Shown here in pieces: positions 16,774 through 26,031 of a DNA stretch of 64,000 nt. The notes beneath the pieces were generated by a model, which searched no databases, was not told where the DNA came from, and saw only the letters and a list, made by a program, of their open reading frames with translations. Numbering within the stretch: position 1 is the first letter of the stretch; the number at the start of each line of letters is the position of its first letter. The translations under genes and the position numbers were made by a program. The stretch comes from Oryzomicrobium terrae (GTDB taxonomy: Bacteria > Pseudomonadota > Gammaproteobacteria > Burkholderiales > Rhodocyclaceae). The stretch lies in contig NZ_CP022579.1 in NCBI RefSeq assembly GCF_008274805.1, positions 1,302,001 through 1,366,000 of the forward strand. Direction: 5' to 3'.

Positions 16774-18684
16774 ATGTTTGATGCTGTCCGCAACAACAAG
16801 CGCATCGTTCAGGTCTTTCTCGCCCTGATCGCCCTTCCGTTCGCCTTTTTCGGAGTCGAGTCCTATGTTCGCAATGCGGGCGGGGACGGCGACGTTGCCA
16901 AGGTGGGCAAGACCACTATCTCGGCCCAGGAATTCCAGCGTGCCTACCGCGAGCAACAGGAGCGGCTGCGCGGTGCCCTCGGCGCCAATTTCGACGCCAA
17001 GATGTTCGATACCCCCGAGGCTCGCCTCAATGTGGTGAACGGCTTGGTGGATCAGCGCGTCCTGTTGCTCGAAGCGGCCAAGGGGCGGCTCTACGCCAGC
17101 GATGCCCAGTTGGCTCAGGTCATTACCCGGATTCCGGCCCTGCAGGAAGATGGTCAGTTTTCCCAGGCCAAGTACGAGCAGGCGCTCAAGGCCCAGGGAT
17201 TGACGATCCAGGGGTTTGAAGCCCAGCTGCGCCAGGATCTGACCCTCCAGCAGGTCGTTGGCGCCGTGGCCGACACCGGTCTGGTCGCCAAGGCTCAGGC
17301 AGCCCAGGTATTGCGCATCCAGATGGAAAATCGCGAAGTGGCGGCCTACTTGCTCAATCCGAGCCAGTTCGTGGCCAAGGCCAAGGTGGACGAGGCCGCA
17401 GCGCGCAAGTACTACGACGCCAATGGCGCCCAGTTCCAGGTGCCCGAGCAGGTCAAGGCCGAATACGTGGTGTTGTCCGCCGATGCCCTGAAGGCCCAGT
17501 CCGCTGTCGGCGACGCCGAAGTGAAGGCCTGGTACGACAGCCACCAGGATCGCTACCAGCAGGCCGAAGAGCGTCGTGCCAGCCATATCCTGATCATGGC
17601 CGAAGCCGCCGCGCCGGCGGCCGACAAAGCCAAGGCGAAGGCCAAGGCCGAGGCGCTGCTGGCCGAACTCAAGGCCAACCCGGCCAAGTTTGCCGAGATC
17701 GCCAAGAAAGAATCCCAGGATCCAGGTTCTGCGGCCAACGGCGGCGACCTGGGGTTCTTCGTCAGGGGCGCCATGGTCAAGCCCTTCGCCGACACGGTTT
17801 TCTCCCTCAAGGAAGGCGAGACCTCTGGCGTGGTGCAAACCGATTACGGCTACCACATCATCAAGCTGACCGGCATCAAACCGGGTAAGGTGAAACCGTT
17901 CGAGGCGGTCAAGGGTGAGATCGAAGCCGAGCTGAAGGCCCAGGCGGCGGCTCGCAAGTACGCCGAAGCCGCGGAGAACTTCAGCAACCTGGTCTATGAA
18001 CAGTCCGACAGCCTCAAGCCGGCCGCCGACAAGTTCAAGCTGACGATCCAGACCAGCGCCTGGCTGACCCGGAATGCCGCGCCTGCGGATGCCGCCCAGG
18101 CCGCGAGCGCTGCCAACCCCAAGGTCCTCGACGCGTTGTTTGCTGACGATGCACTCAAGAACAAGCGCAATACGGCGGCGGTGGAAGTGGCCCCCAATAC
18201 CCTGGTTGCCGCCCGGGTGCTGGAGCACAAGCCGGCCAGCCAGCATCCCTTCGACGAGGTCAAGGCTGCCATCATCGAGCAACTGACTCGCCAGGAGGTC
18301 CTGAAGCTGGTGAAGGCCGAAGGCGAGTCGCAGCTGGCTAAGCTGCAATCCGGCGAGGACAAGCTGGCCTGGAGCCCGGCCAAGGGGGTTTCGCGCATGA
18401 GCCCGAGCCAACTGCCGCGGGAGGCCCTGGTCGCCCTGTTCAAGGCCGACGTGAAGAAGCTGCCGGCCTACGTAGGCGTGGAACTGCCGGGCAACGGCTA
18501 TGGCCTGTTCAAGATCACCAAGGTGGAACGGCCGGAAAAGGTCGACGATACCCAGGTTGCACGCTTGCAGGAACAGTACGCCCAGTTCGCGGCCCAGCAG
18601 GATACGGCCGCCTACCTGGCGGCACTGCGCAAGAAGTATGGCGTCGAAATCCACAAGGCGGCTCTCGAGAACAAGGAACGCTAA
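16774..18684 (+). CDS. ppiD: Periplasmic folding chaperone/prolyl isomerase PpiD
   Basis: A 636-aa inner-membrane-anchored protein that helps newly exported proteins leave the Sec translocon. One N-terminal transmembrane segment lies at about residues 12-30 (VFLALIALPFAFFGV). A SurA-type N-terminal domain follows, with FQRAYREQQERL and GLVDQRVLLLEAAK. A parvulin (PPIC) domain sits at about 265-370 (RRASHILIMAEAA, GGDLGFFVRGAMVKPFADTV, TDYGYHIIKLTGIK). ATG 16774 has GGAG nine bases upstream. Gene order lon-hupB-ppiD is the classical enterobacterial order too. Confidence 0.94.
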   Translation: MFDAVRNNKRIVQVFLALIALPFAFFGVESYVRNAGGDGDVAKVGKTTISAQEFQRAYREQQERLRGALGANFDAKMFDTPEARLNVVNGLVDQRVLLLEAAKGRLYASDAQLAQVITRIPALQEDGQFSQAKYEQALKAQGLTIQGFEAQLRQDLTLQQVVGAVADTGLVAKAQAAQVLRIQMENREVAAYLLNPSQFVAKAKVDEAAARKYYDANGAQFQVPEQVKAEYVVLSADALKAQSAVGDAEVKAWYDSHQDRYQQAEERRASHILIMAEAAAPAADKAKAKAKAEALLAELKANPAKFAEIAKKESQDPGSAANGGDLGFFVRGAMVKPFADTVFSLKEGETSGVVQTDYGYHIIKLTGIKPGKVKPFEAVKGEIEAELKAQAAARKYAEAAENFSNLVYEQSDSLKPAADKFKLTIQTSAWLTRNAAPADAAQAASAANPKVLDALFADDALKNKRNTAAVEVAPNTLVAARVLEHKPASQHPFDEVKAAIIEQLTRQEVLKLVKAEGESQLAKLQSGEDKLAWSPAKGVSRMSPSQLPREALVALFKADVKKLPAYVGVELPGNGYGLFKITKVERPEKVDDTQVARLQEQYAQFAAQQDTAAYLAALRKKYGVEIHKAALENKER

Positions 18685-18704
18685 ACACTGCTTGTTTTAC
18701 GGAG

Positions 18705-18745
18705 CAAAGCCGAACGGGCCGGGGAGTATTCCACGGCCCGTTTGC
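18705..18745 (+). terminator. Terminator of ppiD
   Basis: AACGGGCC (18713-18720) pairs with GGCCCGTT (18735-18742). The stem can be lengthened by AAAGC and GCTTT flanks. A modest T-rich tail follows. Confidence 0.65.
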
Positions 18746-18805
18746 TTTGGTCTGCCCGGCGCCGATCTCTGGCTGTATGGACTGGTAACGGCCTGTTCCG
18801 CCTGT

Positions 18806-18839
18806 AAAAACGCCGACGGCGCCACTGGGGCGCCGTCGG
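18806..18839 (-). terminator. Terminator of fabI
   Basis: Perfect 11-bp GC-rich stem (18813-18823 with 18829-18839). On the minus strand a run of five T follows. It lies 24 bases beyond the fabI stop. Confidence 0.85.
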
Positions 18840-18862
18840 GGTTGGGGGGCATTTACTTAAGT

Positions 18863-19669
18863 TTAGGCGGATTCGCCACCAGCCTCGGCGTTGCCCAATG
18901 CAGTGGTGTTAAAGCCGCCATCCACGTACATGGTTTCGCCAGTCATGCCCGACGCCAGGTCGGAGAGCAGGAACGCCGCTGCATTGCCCACTTCGTCGAT
19001 GGTCACATTGCGACGCAACGGCGCGTGGTGGGCGTTGTAGGCCAGTAGCTTGCCGAAACTACCGATGCCGGAAGCGGCCAGGGTCCGGATCGGACCTGCG
19101 GACAGGGCATTAACGCGGATACCCTGAGGACCGAGGGCTACCGCCATGTAGCGGGTTGCGGCCTCCAGACTGGCCTTGGCCAGGCCCATCACGTTGTAGT
19201 TGGGCATGGTGCGCTCGGCGCCCAGGTAGGTGAGACAGACCAGGGAGGCATTGTTGCCCTTTTCCAGCAACGGACGCGCGGCCTTGGCCAGGGCCGGAAA
19301 GCTGTAGGAGGAAATGTCGTGAGCGATGTGGAACGCTTCGCGGGACAGACCATTGAGGAAGTCCCCAGCGAGGGCCTCGCCCGGGGCGTAGGCAATGGAG
19401 TGCACGATCCCGTCCAGCCCTTCCCAGTGCTTGCCCAGTTCGACGAAGAGGTTGTCGATGTCGGCGTCGCTGGCCACGTCGAGGGGGAAGAGCAACTCGG
19501 TGTCGAATTCCTGGGCGAACTTGGCGACGCGATCCTTGAAGCGTTCGTTCTGGTAGGTAAAGGCCAGTTGGGCGCCTTCACGGGCGCAGGCCTTGGCGAT
19601 GCCGTAGGCAATGGAATGTTTGGACAGCAGGCCGGTAATCAGAATGCGCTTGGTGGCGAGGAAACCCAT
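18863..19669 (-). CDS. fabI: Enoyl-[acyl-carrier-protein] reductase (NADH), FabI
   Basis: A 268-aa short-chain dehydrogenase that reduces trans-2-enoyl-ACP in each fatty-acid elongation cycle, and the target of triclosan-type inhibitors. The divergent N-terminal nucleotide motif [15 protein letters not shown] replaces the usual GxxxGxG, as is characteristic of FabI. The catalytic Tyr-x6-Lys is in [27 protein letters not shown] and the C-terminal GETMYVDGG are typical. AAGGAAG lies just upstream of ATG 19669. Confidence 0.97.
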   Translation of the reverse strand: MGFLATKRILITGLLSKHSIAYGIAKACAREGAQLAFTYQNERFKDRVAKFAQEFDTELLFPLDVASDADIDNLFVELGKHWEGLDGIVHSIAYAPGEALAGDFLNGLSREAFHIAHDISSYSFPALAKAARPLLEKGNNASLVCLTYLGAERTMPNYNVMGLAKASLEAATRYMAVALGPQGIRVNALSAGPIRTLAASGIGSFGKLLAYNAHHAPLRRNVTIDEVGNAAAFLLSDLASGMTGETMYVDGGFNTTALGNAEAGGESA

Positions 19670-19708
19670 AAATTCTTCCTTATCGTCCCTGAAAACGGAT
19701 TGCCGGCG

Positions 19709-19714
19709 ATTATA
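19709..19714 (-). promoter_or_regulatory. -10 element of fabI
   Basis: A perfect TATAAT on the minus strand, about 40 bases before the fabI start. I do not see a good -35 at the right distance. Confidence 0.4.
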
Positions 19715-19785
19715 AAGGAAAGCGGAAAAGCCAATGGCTATCCAGCAATGGCGGGAGTTGGGCCAATTTTCGCTACACTCCCGTC

Positions 19786-21981
19786 ATGCGCACGTTTCGA
19801 TCTTTCGCCCGTCCGGCCTTCGCCGGTTTTCGCGCCGTCTGGCCGCTGCTGGCCGGCTTGGCACTGGCGTCCTGTTCCGGAGAATGGAACAGCCCTTATC
19901 CGGCCAGCCAATCCGGACGTAACATCCTCTATACCGCCTTCACCGACCGGCCCAAACACCTCGATCCGGTCCAGTCCTACACCGAGGACGAAATTACCTT
20001 TACGGCCCAGATCTACGAGCCGCCGCTCCAGTACCACTACCTGAAACGCCCCTATACCCTGATTCCGGCTACGGTGGAGGCCGTACCCGAACCCCGCTAC
20101 CTGGATGCCAAGGGACGCTCCTTGCCGGCGGATGCGCCGGCCGACCAGGTGGCTCAGAGCGTCTACGAACTGCGCCTCAAGCCGGGCATCCGCTACCAGC
20201 CTCATCCTGCCTTTGCCGTGGATGAGGCCGGACAGCCGCGCTACGTTCCCCTCGATCCGGCGACCCAGGGGCAAGTCCACAGCATTGCCGATTTTCCCCA
20301 CACCGGAACCCGGGAGCTGCGCGCCGACGACTACATCTACGAGATCAAGCGCCTTGCCCATCCTCATCTGCATTCGCCGATCTTCGGCATGATGGGGGAG
20401 CTGATCGTCGGCCTCAAGGAACTGGGCGTCCAACTGCAGCAGGAGGCCAAGGGCTTGCCCGAAGGCGCCTGGCTCGATCTCGACCGCTACGCCCTGCCTG
20501 GGGTGGAGAAGGTCGATGACCGCACCTGGCGCATCCACATCAGGGGCAAGTATCCCCAGTTCGCTTACTGGCTGGCCATGCCTTTCTTTGCGCCGATTCC
20601 CCGCGAGGTGGACCGCTTCTACAGCCAGCCGGGCATGGCGGCCAAGAACCTGGTGCTCGACTGGTGGCCCGTGGGTACCGGCCCCTTCATGCTCTCGGAA
20701 AACGATCCCAACCGGCGCATGGTGCTGACCCGCAACCCCAATTTCCGGGGAGAAACCTATCCTTGCGAAGGGGAGCCCGAGGACCGGACGGCCGGATTGC
20801 TGGCCGATTGCGGCAAGTCCCTGCCGTTTCTCGACCAAGCGGTTTTCACCCGGGAAAAGGAAAGCATCCCCTACTGGAACAAGTTCCTCCAGGGCTATTA
20901 CGACGCCTCCGGCATCGCCTCGGACAACTTCGACCAGGCGGTGCGCTTGGGTGGCAGCGGCGAAGCCACCCTGACCGACGACATGCGCGCCCAGGGCATC
21001 CGCCTGCTCTCCAGCGTGCGCGCCTCCACCTTCTACATGGGCTTCAACCTGCAGGACGCCCTGGTGGGCGGCCTGACCCCCGAGGGGCGTAAGCTGCGCC
21101 AGGCGGTATCGATCGCCATCGATCAGGAGGAGTTCATCTCCATCTTCATGAACGGTCGCGGTGTGCCGGCCATGGGGCCGCTGCCGCCGGGCATCTTCGG
21201 CTACGAGGACGGTCAGGCCGGTATCAACCCCCGGGTCTACGACTGGGTGGCCAATCCGGCCCTGCCCGGCGGGGGCGAGGCGCGACGCAAGTCGGTGGCG
21301 GAAGCCAAGCGCTTGCTGGCCGAGGCCGGCTGGCCCAACGGGCGCAACGCCAAGACCGGCGAGCCCCTGGTGCTCAACCTCGACACGACGTCCGGGGGCA
21401 TGGGCGACAAGGCCCGGCTCGACTGGCTGACCCGTCAGTTCGCCAAGATCGACGTGCAACTGGTGATCCGCTCCACCGACTTCAACCGCTTCCAGGACAA
21501 GGTGCGGCGTGGCGCGGTGCAGCTGTATTTCCTCGGCTGGAACGCCGACTATCCGGACCCGGAAAACTTCTTCTTCCTGCTCCATGGCAAGGAAGCCAAG
21601 GCCCTTACCCAAGGGGAGAATGCCTCGAACTACATCAACCCCGAGTTCGACCGCCTGTTCGAGCGCATGAAGAACATGGAGAACACACCGGAACGCCTGG
21701 CCATTATCCGGCGCATGAATGCCATTCTCCACGACGATGCACCGTGGATCTACGCCTTCTATCCCAAGAGCTATACCCTGAGCCACGCTTGGCTGACCAA
21801 CCGCAAGCCTATCGAGGTCGGCAACAATACCCTCAAGTATCAGCGTGTCGATGCCGCCGTGCGTGAGCGCAAGCGCGCCGAGTGGAACCGGCCGGTGCTG
21901 TGGCCGGTGCTGGTGGCGATCCTGGCCCTGGGGGTCCTGGTGGTGCCAGCGCTGCGCCAAGCCCGGCGGCGTGCCGACTGA
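19786..21981 (+). CDS. Peptide ABC transporter substrate-binding lipoprotein (YejA-like, family 5)
   Basis: A 731-aa extracytoplasmic solute-binding protein. The N-terminus is a lipoprotein signal: Arg-rich start, hydrophobic LLAGLAL, then lipobox LASC with the acylated Cys at about residue 26. The SBP_bac_5 pattern is clear (LKPGIRYQPHPAF, VGTGPFMLSENDPNRRMVLTRNP, LFFLLHGK-type end). It is longer than DppA/OppA (about 540) and closer in size to YejA-like proteins. Residues about 703-724 form a hydrophobic stretch (VLVAILALGVLVVPAL) that could be a C-terminal membrane anchor, which is unusual. Its permease and ATPase genes start 1.6 kb downstream, after three unrelated genes. Confidence 0.85.
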   Translation: MRTFRSFARPAFAGFRAVWPLLAGLALASCSGEWNSPYPASQSGRNILYTAFTDRPKHLDPVQSYTEDEITFTAQIYEPPLQYHYLKRPYTLIPATVEAVPEPRYLDAKGRSLPADAPADQVAQSVYELRLKPGIRYQPHPAFAVDEAGQPRYVPLDPATQGQVHSIADFPHTGTRELRADDYIYEIKRLAHPHLHSPIFGMMGELIVGLKELGVQLQQEAKGLPEGAWLDLDRYALPGVEKVDDRTWRIHIRGKYPQFAYWLAMPFFAPIPREVDRFYSQPGMAAKNLVLDWWPVGTGPFMLSENDPNRRMVLTRNPNFRGETYPCEGEPEDRTAGLLADCGKSLPFLDQAVFTREKESIPYWNKFLQGYYDASGIASDNFDQAVRLGGSGEATLTDDMRAQGIRLLSSVRASTFYMGFNLQDALVGGLTPEGRKLRQAVSIAIDQEEFISIFMNGRGVPAMGPLPPGIFGYEDGQAGINPRVYDWVANPALPGGGEARRKSVAEAKRLLAEAGWPNGRNAKTGEPLVLNLDTTSGGMGDKARLDWLTRQFAKIDVQLVIRSTDFNRFQDKVRRGAVQLYFLGWNADYPDPENFFFLLHGKEAKALTQGENASNYINPEFDRLFERMKNMENTPERLAIIRRMNAILHDDAPWIYAFYPKSYTLSHAWLTNRKPIEVGNNTLKYQRVDAAVRERKRAEWNRPVLWPVLVAILALGVLVVPALRQARRRAD

Positions 21982-22026
21982 GATGGCCAGGCCGATGCAA
22001 CGCGTGGAGCGGATGGGAGCCCCATC

Positions 22027-22359
22027 ATGTTGATCGCCAAGACCGTCCTGCTCTTTTTGCTCACCGCCGTGGCCGAGATCGTTGGCTGCTATTTGCCCTA
22101 CCTGTGGCTTCGCCAGGGGGGCGCTGCTTGGCTGCTGCTACCGGCGGCCGCCTCCCTGGCCCTGTTCGCCTGGCTGCTGACCCTGCATCCCGCCGCCAGC
22201 GGCCGGGTCTATGCCGCTTACGGCGGCGTCTACGTGGCCGTAGCCTTGGTTTGGCTCTGGGGCGTGGATGGCATCCGTCCGAGCCGCTGGGATCTGCTCG
22301 GCGGGGCCGTGACCCTGGCCGGCATGGCGATCATCATGTTCGCGCCGCGGCAGGGCTGA
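22027..22359 (+). CDS. ynfA: YnfA family inner-membrane protein
   Basis: A 110-aa protein of the UPF0060/YnfA family, distantly related to small multidrug transporters. Four hydrophobic helices span almost the whole length. The signature [16 protein letters not shown] and the second-half [24 protein letters not shown] are diagnostic. The substrate is not settled. It is followed two bases later by the acetyltransferase gene, so they are likely co-transcribed. Confidence 0.93.
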   Translation: MLIAKTVLLFLLTAVAEIVGCYLPYLWLRQGGAAWLLLPAAASLALFAWLLTLHPAASGRVYAAYGGVYVAVALVWLWGVDGIRPSRWDLLGGAVTLAGMAIIMFAPRQG

Positions 22360-22361
22360 TC

Positions 22362-22808
22362 ATGCGGGTGCGCCGCCTGGAGCCCGTCGAACTGGAGTGG
22401 GCCAATGCGCGTTACCGGGAGGTGGATTTTCTACCCTCCAGCGCCGCGGATTTCATCGCCGTAGCCGAGGATGCCGCCGGCGAGCGGCTCGGCCTGGGGA
22501 GGCTGGCGGCGGTGGGGGCCGGCAGCGGCGAACTGGGAGGCATGGTGGTCTTGCCGGCCTTTCGCGGCCAAGGCGTGGCTGAGGCGTTGGTTGGCTACCT
22601 GACGGCGCACTCGCCCTATGCCGCGCTGTTCTGCCTGCCCTTTACCCACCTGGAGGGGTTTTATCGCCGTCACGGCTTTGCCGCGGTGCCGGTGGGGGTG
22701 GCGATACCGGATCCCGTGGCGGCCAAGCTTCGCTGGTGCCGTGAGCACTACCCCCAATCCGTGTCGTTGCTGTTGCGCTGCACGGGCAAGGCAGCGTCTG
22801 CACCCTGA
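22362..22808 (+). CDS. GNAT-family N-acetyltransferase
   Basis: A 148-aa acetyl-CoA-dependent acetyltransferase of unknown substrate. The acetyl-CoA pyrophosphate-binding motif A is GGMVVLPAFRGQGVAEALVG (Q/RxxGxG/A form). FCLPFTHLEGFYRRHGFAAV is the typical beta5-alpha4 end. The start ATG lies two bases after the ynfA stop codon. The longer frame upstream is a shadow of ynfA. Confidence 0.82.
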   Translation: MRVRRLEPVELEWANARYREVDFLPSSAADFIAVAEDAAGERLGLGRLAAVGAGSGELGGMVVLPAFRGQGVAEALVGYLTAHSPYAALFCLPFTHLEGFYRRHGFAAVPVGVAIPDPVAAKLRWCREHYPQSVSLLLRCTGKAASAP

Positions 22809-22829
22809 CAAACGGTGCGATCGGGGCGT

Positions 22830-23453
22830 TCAGCTGTCGACCCACGCCGTGATCGGCTGCCACTGCTCCAGGTCCCGCTCCACCTTGTGCGGTGCCAGGT
22901 CGAACAGGGTGGCGCCCTGGGCGGCCACCTGGACGTAGAGCTGGGTGTCGCGCAGGTAGCTAAGTACCGGAAGTTCGTAAGCGTCGAAGAAGCGTTCCAG
23001 TTCCCCGGCCGCCCGGGTGCGGGCGTCGACGCGCATGCCGACCACGCCGACCTTGATCTGGCCCTTGCGCACGGTCTTTTCCGCCTGCAGCACTTCCAGG
23101 AAGCGGCGCGTGGCGAGGATGTCGAAGAGCGACGGCTGTACTGGCACCAGTACGTGGCTGGCGGCCTTCAGCGCTTTATCGAGGGGCTTGCCGTGGAAAC
23201 CGGCGGGGGAATCGAGCACCGCGTGGGTGGTGCCCCGGGGCGGCCGGGCCGGAGCGTTGGGGGCGACTTCCCAGCTGCGGATCGGCGCGAGAAAGTCGGG
23301 GCGCAGGGCCAGCCATTCCCGGGCCGACTGCTGCACGTCCAGGTCGCCGAGCATGACGGCGTGGCCCTGGCGCGCCAGGTAGCCGGCCAGATTGGTGGCC
23401 AGCGTGCTCTTGCCCGCGCCACCCTTGGGATTGGCAATCAGGACCGCTGTCAT
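22830..23453 (-). CDS. ParA/MinD-family ATPase (orphan)
   Basis: A 207-aa deviant Walker ATPase. NPKGGAGKSTLATNLAG carries the deviant Walker A with its signature early Lys, followed by DLDVQQSAREWL (Walker A') and VLDSPAGF (Walker B). Such proteins position plasmids, chromosomes, carboxysomes or chemotaxis clusters. No parB or centromere-like repeat lies next to it, and the chromosomal parAB normally sits near oriC, so the cargo is unknown. The gene is antisense to its neighbours and separates the transporter's binding-protein gene from its permease genes. Confidence 0.85.
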   Translation of the reverse strand: MTAVLIANPKGGAGKSTLATNLAGYLARQGHAVMLGDLDVQQSAREWLALRPDFLAPIRSWEVAPNAPARPPRGTTHAVLDSPAGFHGKPLDKALKAASHVLVPVQPSLFDILATRRFLEVLQAEKTVRKGQIKVGVVGMRVDARTRAAGELERFFDAYELPVLSYLRDTQLYVQVAAQGATLFDLAPHKVERDLEQWQPITAWVDS

Positions 23454-23589
23454 CGTCGTCCTCCGCTATGGCATAAAGCCTGGATTTTCGCATTAATTCA
23501 TCCCCCGGCCGCCCTCGTGACCGCCTCCACGCCCATTTGCCCGTCATGGCAGGCTCCCCGCCTGGCCGTTCCGTTGTTATAGTCCGGCC

Positions 23590-24567
23590 ATGTTCGCTTA
23601 TCTGGTCCGCCGCCTCGCCTACGCCGTGCCCATCCTGCTGGGGGTGAATCTGCTCACCTTCGCCCTGTTCTTCGTGGTCAACACCCCGGACGACATGGCG
23701 CGCATGCAGCTCGGGGTAAAGCGAGTGACGCCGGACGCCATCGCCAAGTGGAAGGCGGAGCGGGGCTACGACAAGCCCCTGTTCTTCAACGGCGCGGAGG
23801 AGGGCTGCGCCAAGCTCACCGACACCATCTTCTTCGCCAAGTCGGCGCGCATGTTCGTCGGCGACTTCGGGGCCGCCGAGGATGGCCGCGACATCGCCCG
23901 GGAGATCGCCACCCGCATCGGCCCCTCCACGGCCCTGGCCCTGCCGACCTTCGTCGTCGGCCTGCTGGTCACGGTCTCGGTGGCGTTGCTGCTGGCCTTC
24001 GTGCGCGGCACCCGGCTCGATTTCTGGGGCGTGGTGGCTTGCGTCGCCGCCATGTCGGTATCCAGCCTGTTCTACATCATCTTCGGCCAATGGCTGTTCT
24101 CCAAGGTGCTGCGCCTGGTGCCCATCTCGGGCTACGCCGATGGGCTGTCGGCGTTCAAGTTTCTGGTGCTGCCGGTGGCCATCGGCGTGGTCGCCGGGCT
24201 CGGCTCGTCGATCCGCTGGTATCGCACCCTGTTTCTTGAAGAAATCGGCAAGGACTACGTGCGTACCGCCCGGGCCAAGGGGCTGTCGGAGGGCACGGTG
24301 CTGTTCCGCCACGTGTTGAAGAACGCCATGATTCCGATCCTTACCGGGGTGGTGGTGGTGATCCCCCAGCTCTTTCTCGGCAGCCTGTTGATGGAATCCT
24401 TTTTCGGCATTCCCGGCCTGGGCAGTTACACCATCGACGCTATCAATGCCCAGGATTTCTCGGTGGTGCGGGCCATGGTCTTCATCGGGTCGGTGTTGTA
24501 CATCGCCGGGCTGATGCTCACCGACCTGTCCTACACCCTGGTGGACCCCCGGGTCCGCTTCGACTGA
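23590..24567 (+). CDS. Peptide ABC transporter permease (YejB/DppB-like)
   Basis: A 325-aa inner-membrane permease with about six transmembrane helices. The N-terminus MFAYLVRRLAYAVPILLGVN is typical of DppB/OppB. The cytoplasmic EAA loop that contacts the ATPase is DYVRTARAKGLSEGTVLFRH near residues 220-240. The C-terminal TDLSYTLVDPRVRFD is the family ending. The second permease gene follows within about 30 bases. Confidence 0.9.
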   Translation: MFAYLVRRLAYAVPILLGVNLLTFALFFVVNTPDDMARMQLGVKRVTPDAIAKWKAERGYDKPLFFNGAEEGCAKLTDTIFFAKSARMFVGDFGAAEDGRDIAREIATRIGPSTALALPTFVVGLLVTVSVALLLAFVRGTRLDFWGVVACVAAMSVSSLFYIIFGQWLFSKVLRLVPISGYADGLSAFKFLVLPVAIGVVAGLGSSIRWYRTLFLEEIGKDYVRTARAKGLSEGTVLFRHVLKNAMIPILTGVVVVIPQLFLGSLLMESFFGIPGLGSYTIDAINAQDFSVVRAMVFIGSVLYIAGLMLTDLSYTLVDPRVRFD

Positions 24568-24597
24568 CTGCTTGCCGATTTTTACCGTTTGCCGCCG

Positions 24598-26031
24598 ATG
24601 CCTTTCCAACCCGTCCTGCTCTGGTCCGATGCCGTGCTGTGGCTGCTCACCGGCCTGCTGGTGGCCCTGGCCGTGGTATCGCGCCGCTCGCCGCCCCTGG
24701 CGGCCGCCTGGCGCAAGGTGGGGCAAAGCCGTACCGGTATGGCGGCGGCCACCCTGCTGACGGTGTTCGCCCTGGTCGGCCTGGCCGATTCGCTCCATTA
24801 CCGCCAGCTCCTGCCGGCTGCCCCGGACAAGCCGGCGGCTTATGGAGTAGAGGTGTTGTCCCTGCTCGACGGTGCCTTGTCCGGGCTGCGCAACCACGGC
24901 GAAAAAACCTATTCGGCCCCTTTGGCTACTGTCTCCTACGCCATGGAAACCCGTACCGGGAGCGATGGCGTCCAGCAGCGTGACTTTCCGCCGTTGCGCT
25001 TCGGCGGTGCCCAACTCTCCCCCGGTGACAGCTGGGCGGCCGATGTGGCGGTGCGTGGAATCGTTGGGGTGGCGGCTGGAACTCTGCTCTGGTGGCTGAT
25101 CTCCACGGTGCTGCTCTGGAGCTCAACGCGTGGCGCGGCTTCCGGCGATACCATCGCGCAGATCAAGCCCTGGCGCGGCTTCCAGGCCATCATGCTGAAA
25201 CGTCCCCCCGGCAGCTTCGCCTGGGATGCGGTGCTGGTGACCCTGCTGCTGATCTGCCTGATCGCCGGCAAGCTGGCCGCCCTGGCTTCCGGCTACCACG
25301 TCTTCGGCACTGACAAGGTAGGCCAGGACGTGCTCTACCAGGTCTTGAAGAGCGTGCGCACCGCCCTGGTGATCGGTCTGGTGACGACCCTGGTGACCCT
25401 GCCCCTGGGCATTCTGCTCGGCATCGCCGCCGGCTACTTCGGCGGCTGGATCGACGACGCCATCCAATATCTGTACACCGTGCTCAATTCGATCCCGGGG
25501 GTGCTCTTGATCGCTGCTGCGGTGCTGATGATGCAGGTGGTGATCGACACCCATCCGGAGTGGTTCGCCACTGCCGCCGAGCGGGCCGACCTGCGCCTCC
25601 TGGCCCTGTGCTTCATCCTCGGCTTCACCAGCTGGACCGGGCTGGCCAGGCTGCTGCGCGGTGAGGCCCTCAAGCTGCGCGAACTCGATTACGTCCAGGC
25701 CGCCCAGGCCTTCGGCGTGGCCCCGTTCACCATCCTGCTGCGCCACATCCTGCCCAACGTCATGCACATCGTCATCATCACCCTGGTGATGGATTTTTCC
25801 GGCCTGGTGCTGTCCGAGGCGGTGCTGTCTTACGTGGGCATCGGCGTCGATCCCACCACCATCAGCTTCGGCACCATGATCAACAACGCCCGCATGGAAC
25901 TGGCCCGGGAGCCGGTGGTGTGGTGGTCCCTGGTGGCCGCCTTCGCCTTCATGTTCGCCCTGGTGCTGGCCGCCAATCTGTTCGCCGACGCCGTCCAGGC
26001 GGCCTTCGATCCGCGCCGGAGCGCCCAATGA
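24598..26031 (+). CDS. Peptide ABC transporter permease (YejE/DppC-like)
   Basis: A 477-aa second permease. The first about 215 residues hold two hydrophobic segments and a long periplasmic insert (about 65-150), unusual beside the about 300-aa DppC but known in YejE-type proteins. The conserved core follows, with GTDKVGQDVLYQVLKSVRTA, GILLGIAAGYFGGWIDD and the EAA loop KLRELDYVQAAQAFG. An in-frame TTG at 24589 precedes the chosen ATG. Neither has a good ribosome site, so translation may be coupled to the upstream gene. The stop overlaps the start of the ATPase gene. Confidence 0.88.
   Translation: MPFQPVLLWSDAVLWLLTGLLVALAVVSRRSPPLAAAWRKVGQSRTGMAAATLLTVFALVGLADSLHYRQLLPAAPDKPAAYGVEVLSLLDGALSGLRNHGEKTYSAPLATVSYAMETRTGSDGVQQRDFPPLRFGGAQLSPGDSWAADVAVRGIVGVAAGTLLWWLISTVLLWSSTRGAASGDTIAQIKPWRGFQAIMLKRPPGSFAWDAVLVTLLLICLIAGKLAALASGYHVFGTDKVGQDVLYQVLKSVRTALVIGLVTTLVTLPLGILLGIAAGYFGGWIDDAIQYLYTVLNSIPGVLLIAAAVLMMQVVIDTHPEWFATAAERADLRLLALCFILGFTSWTGLARLLRGEALKLRELDYVQAAQAFGVAPFTILLRHILPNVMHIVIITLVMDFSGLVLSEAVLSYVGIGVDPTTISFGTMINNARMELAREPVVWWSLVAAFAFMFALVLAANLFADAVQAAFDPRRSAQ

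Noticed and set aside
25121-25195. GGCGCGGCTTCC-like cores in the second permease gene
   Set aside because: They lie in a normal coding frame and match the repeat over too few bases.
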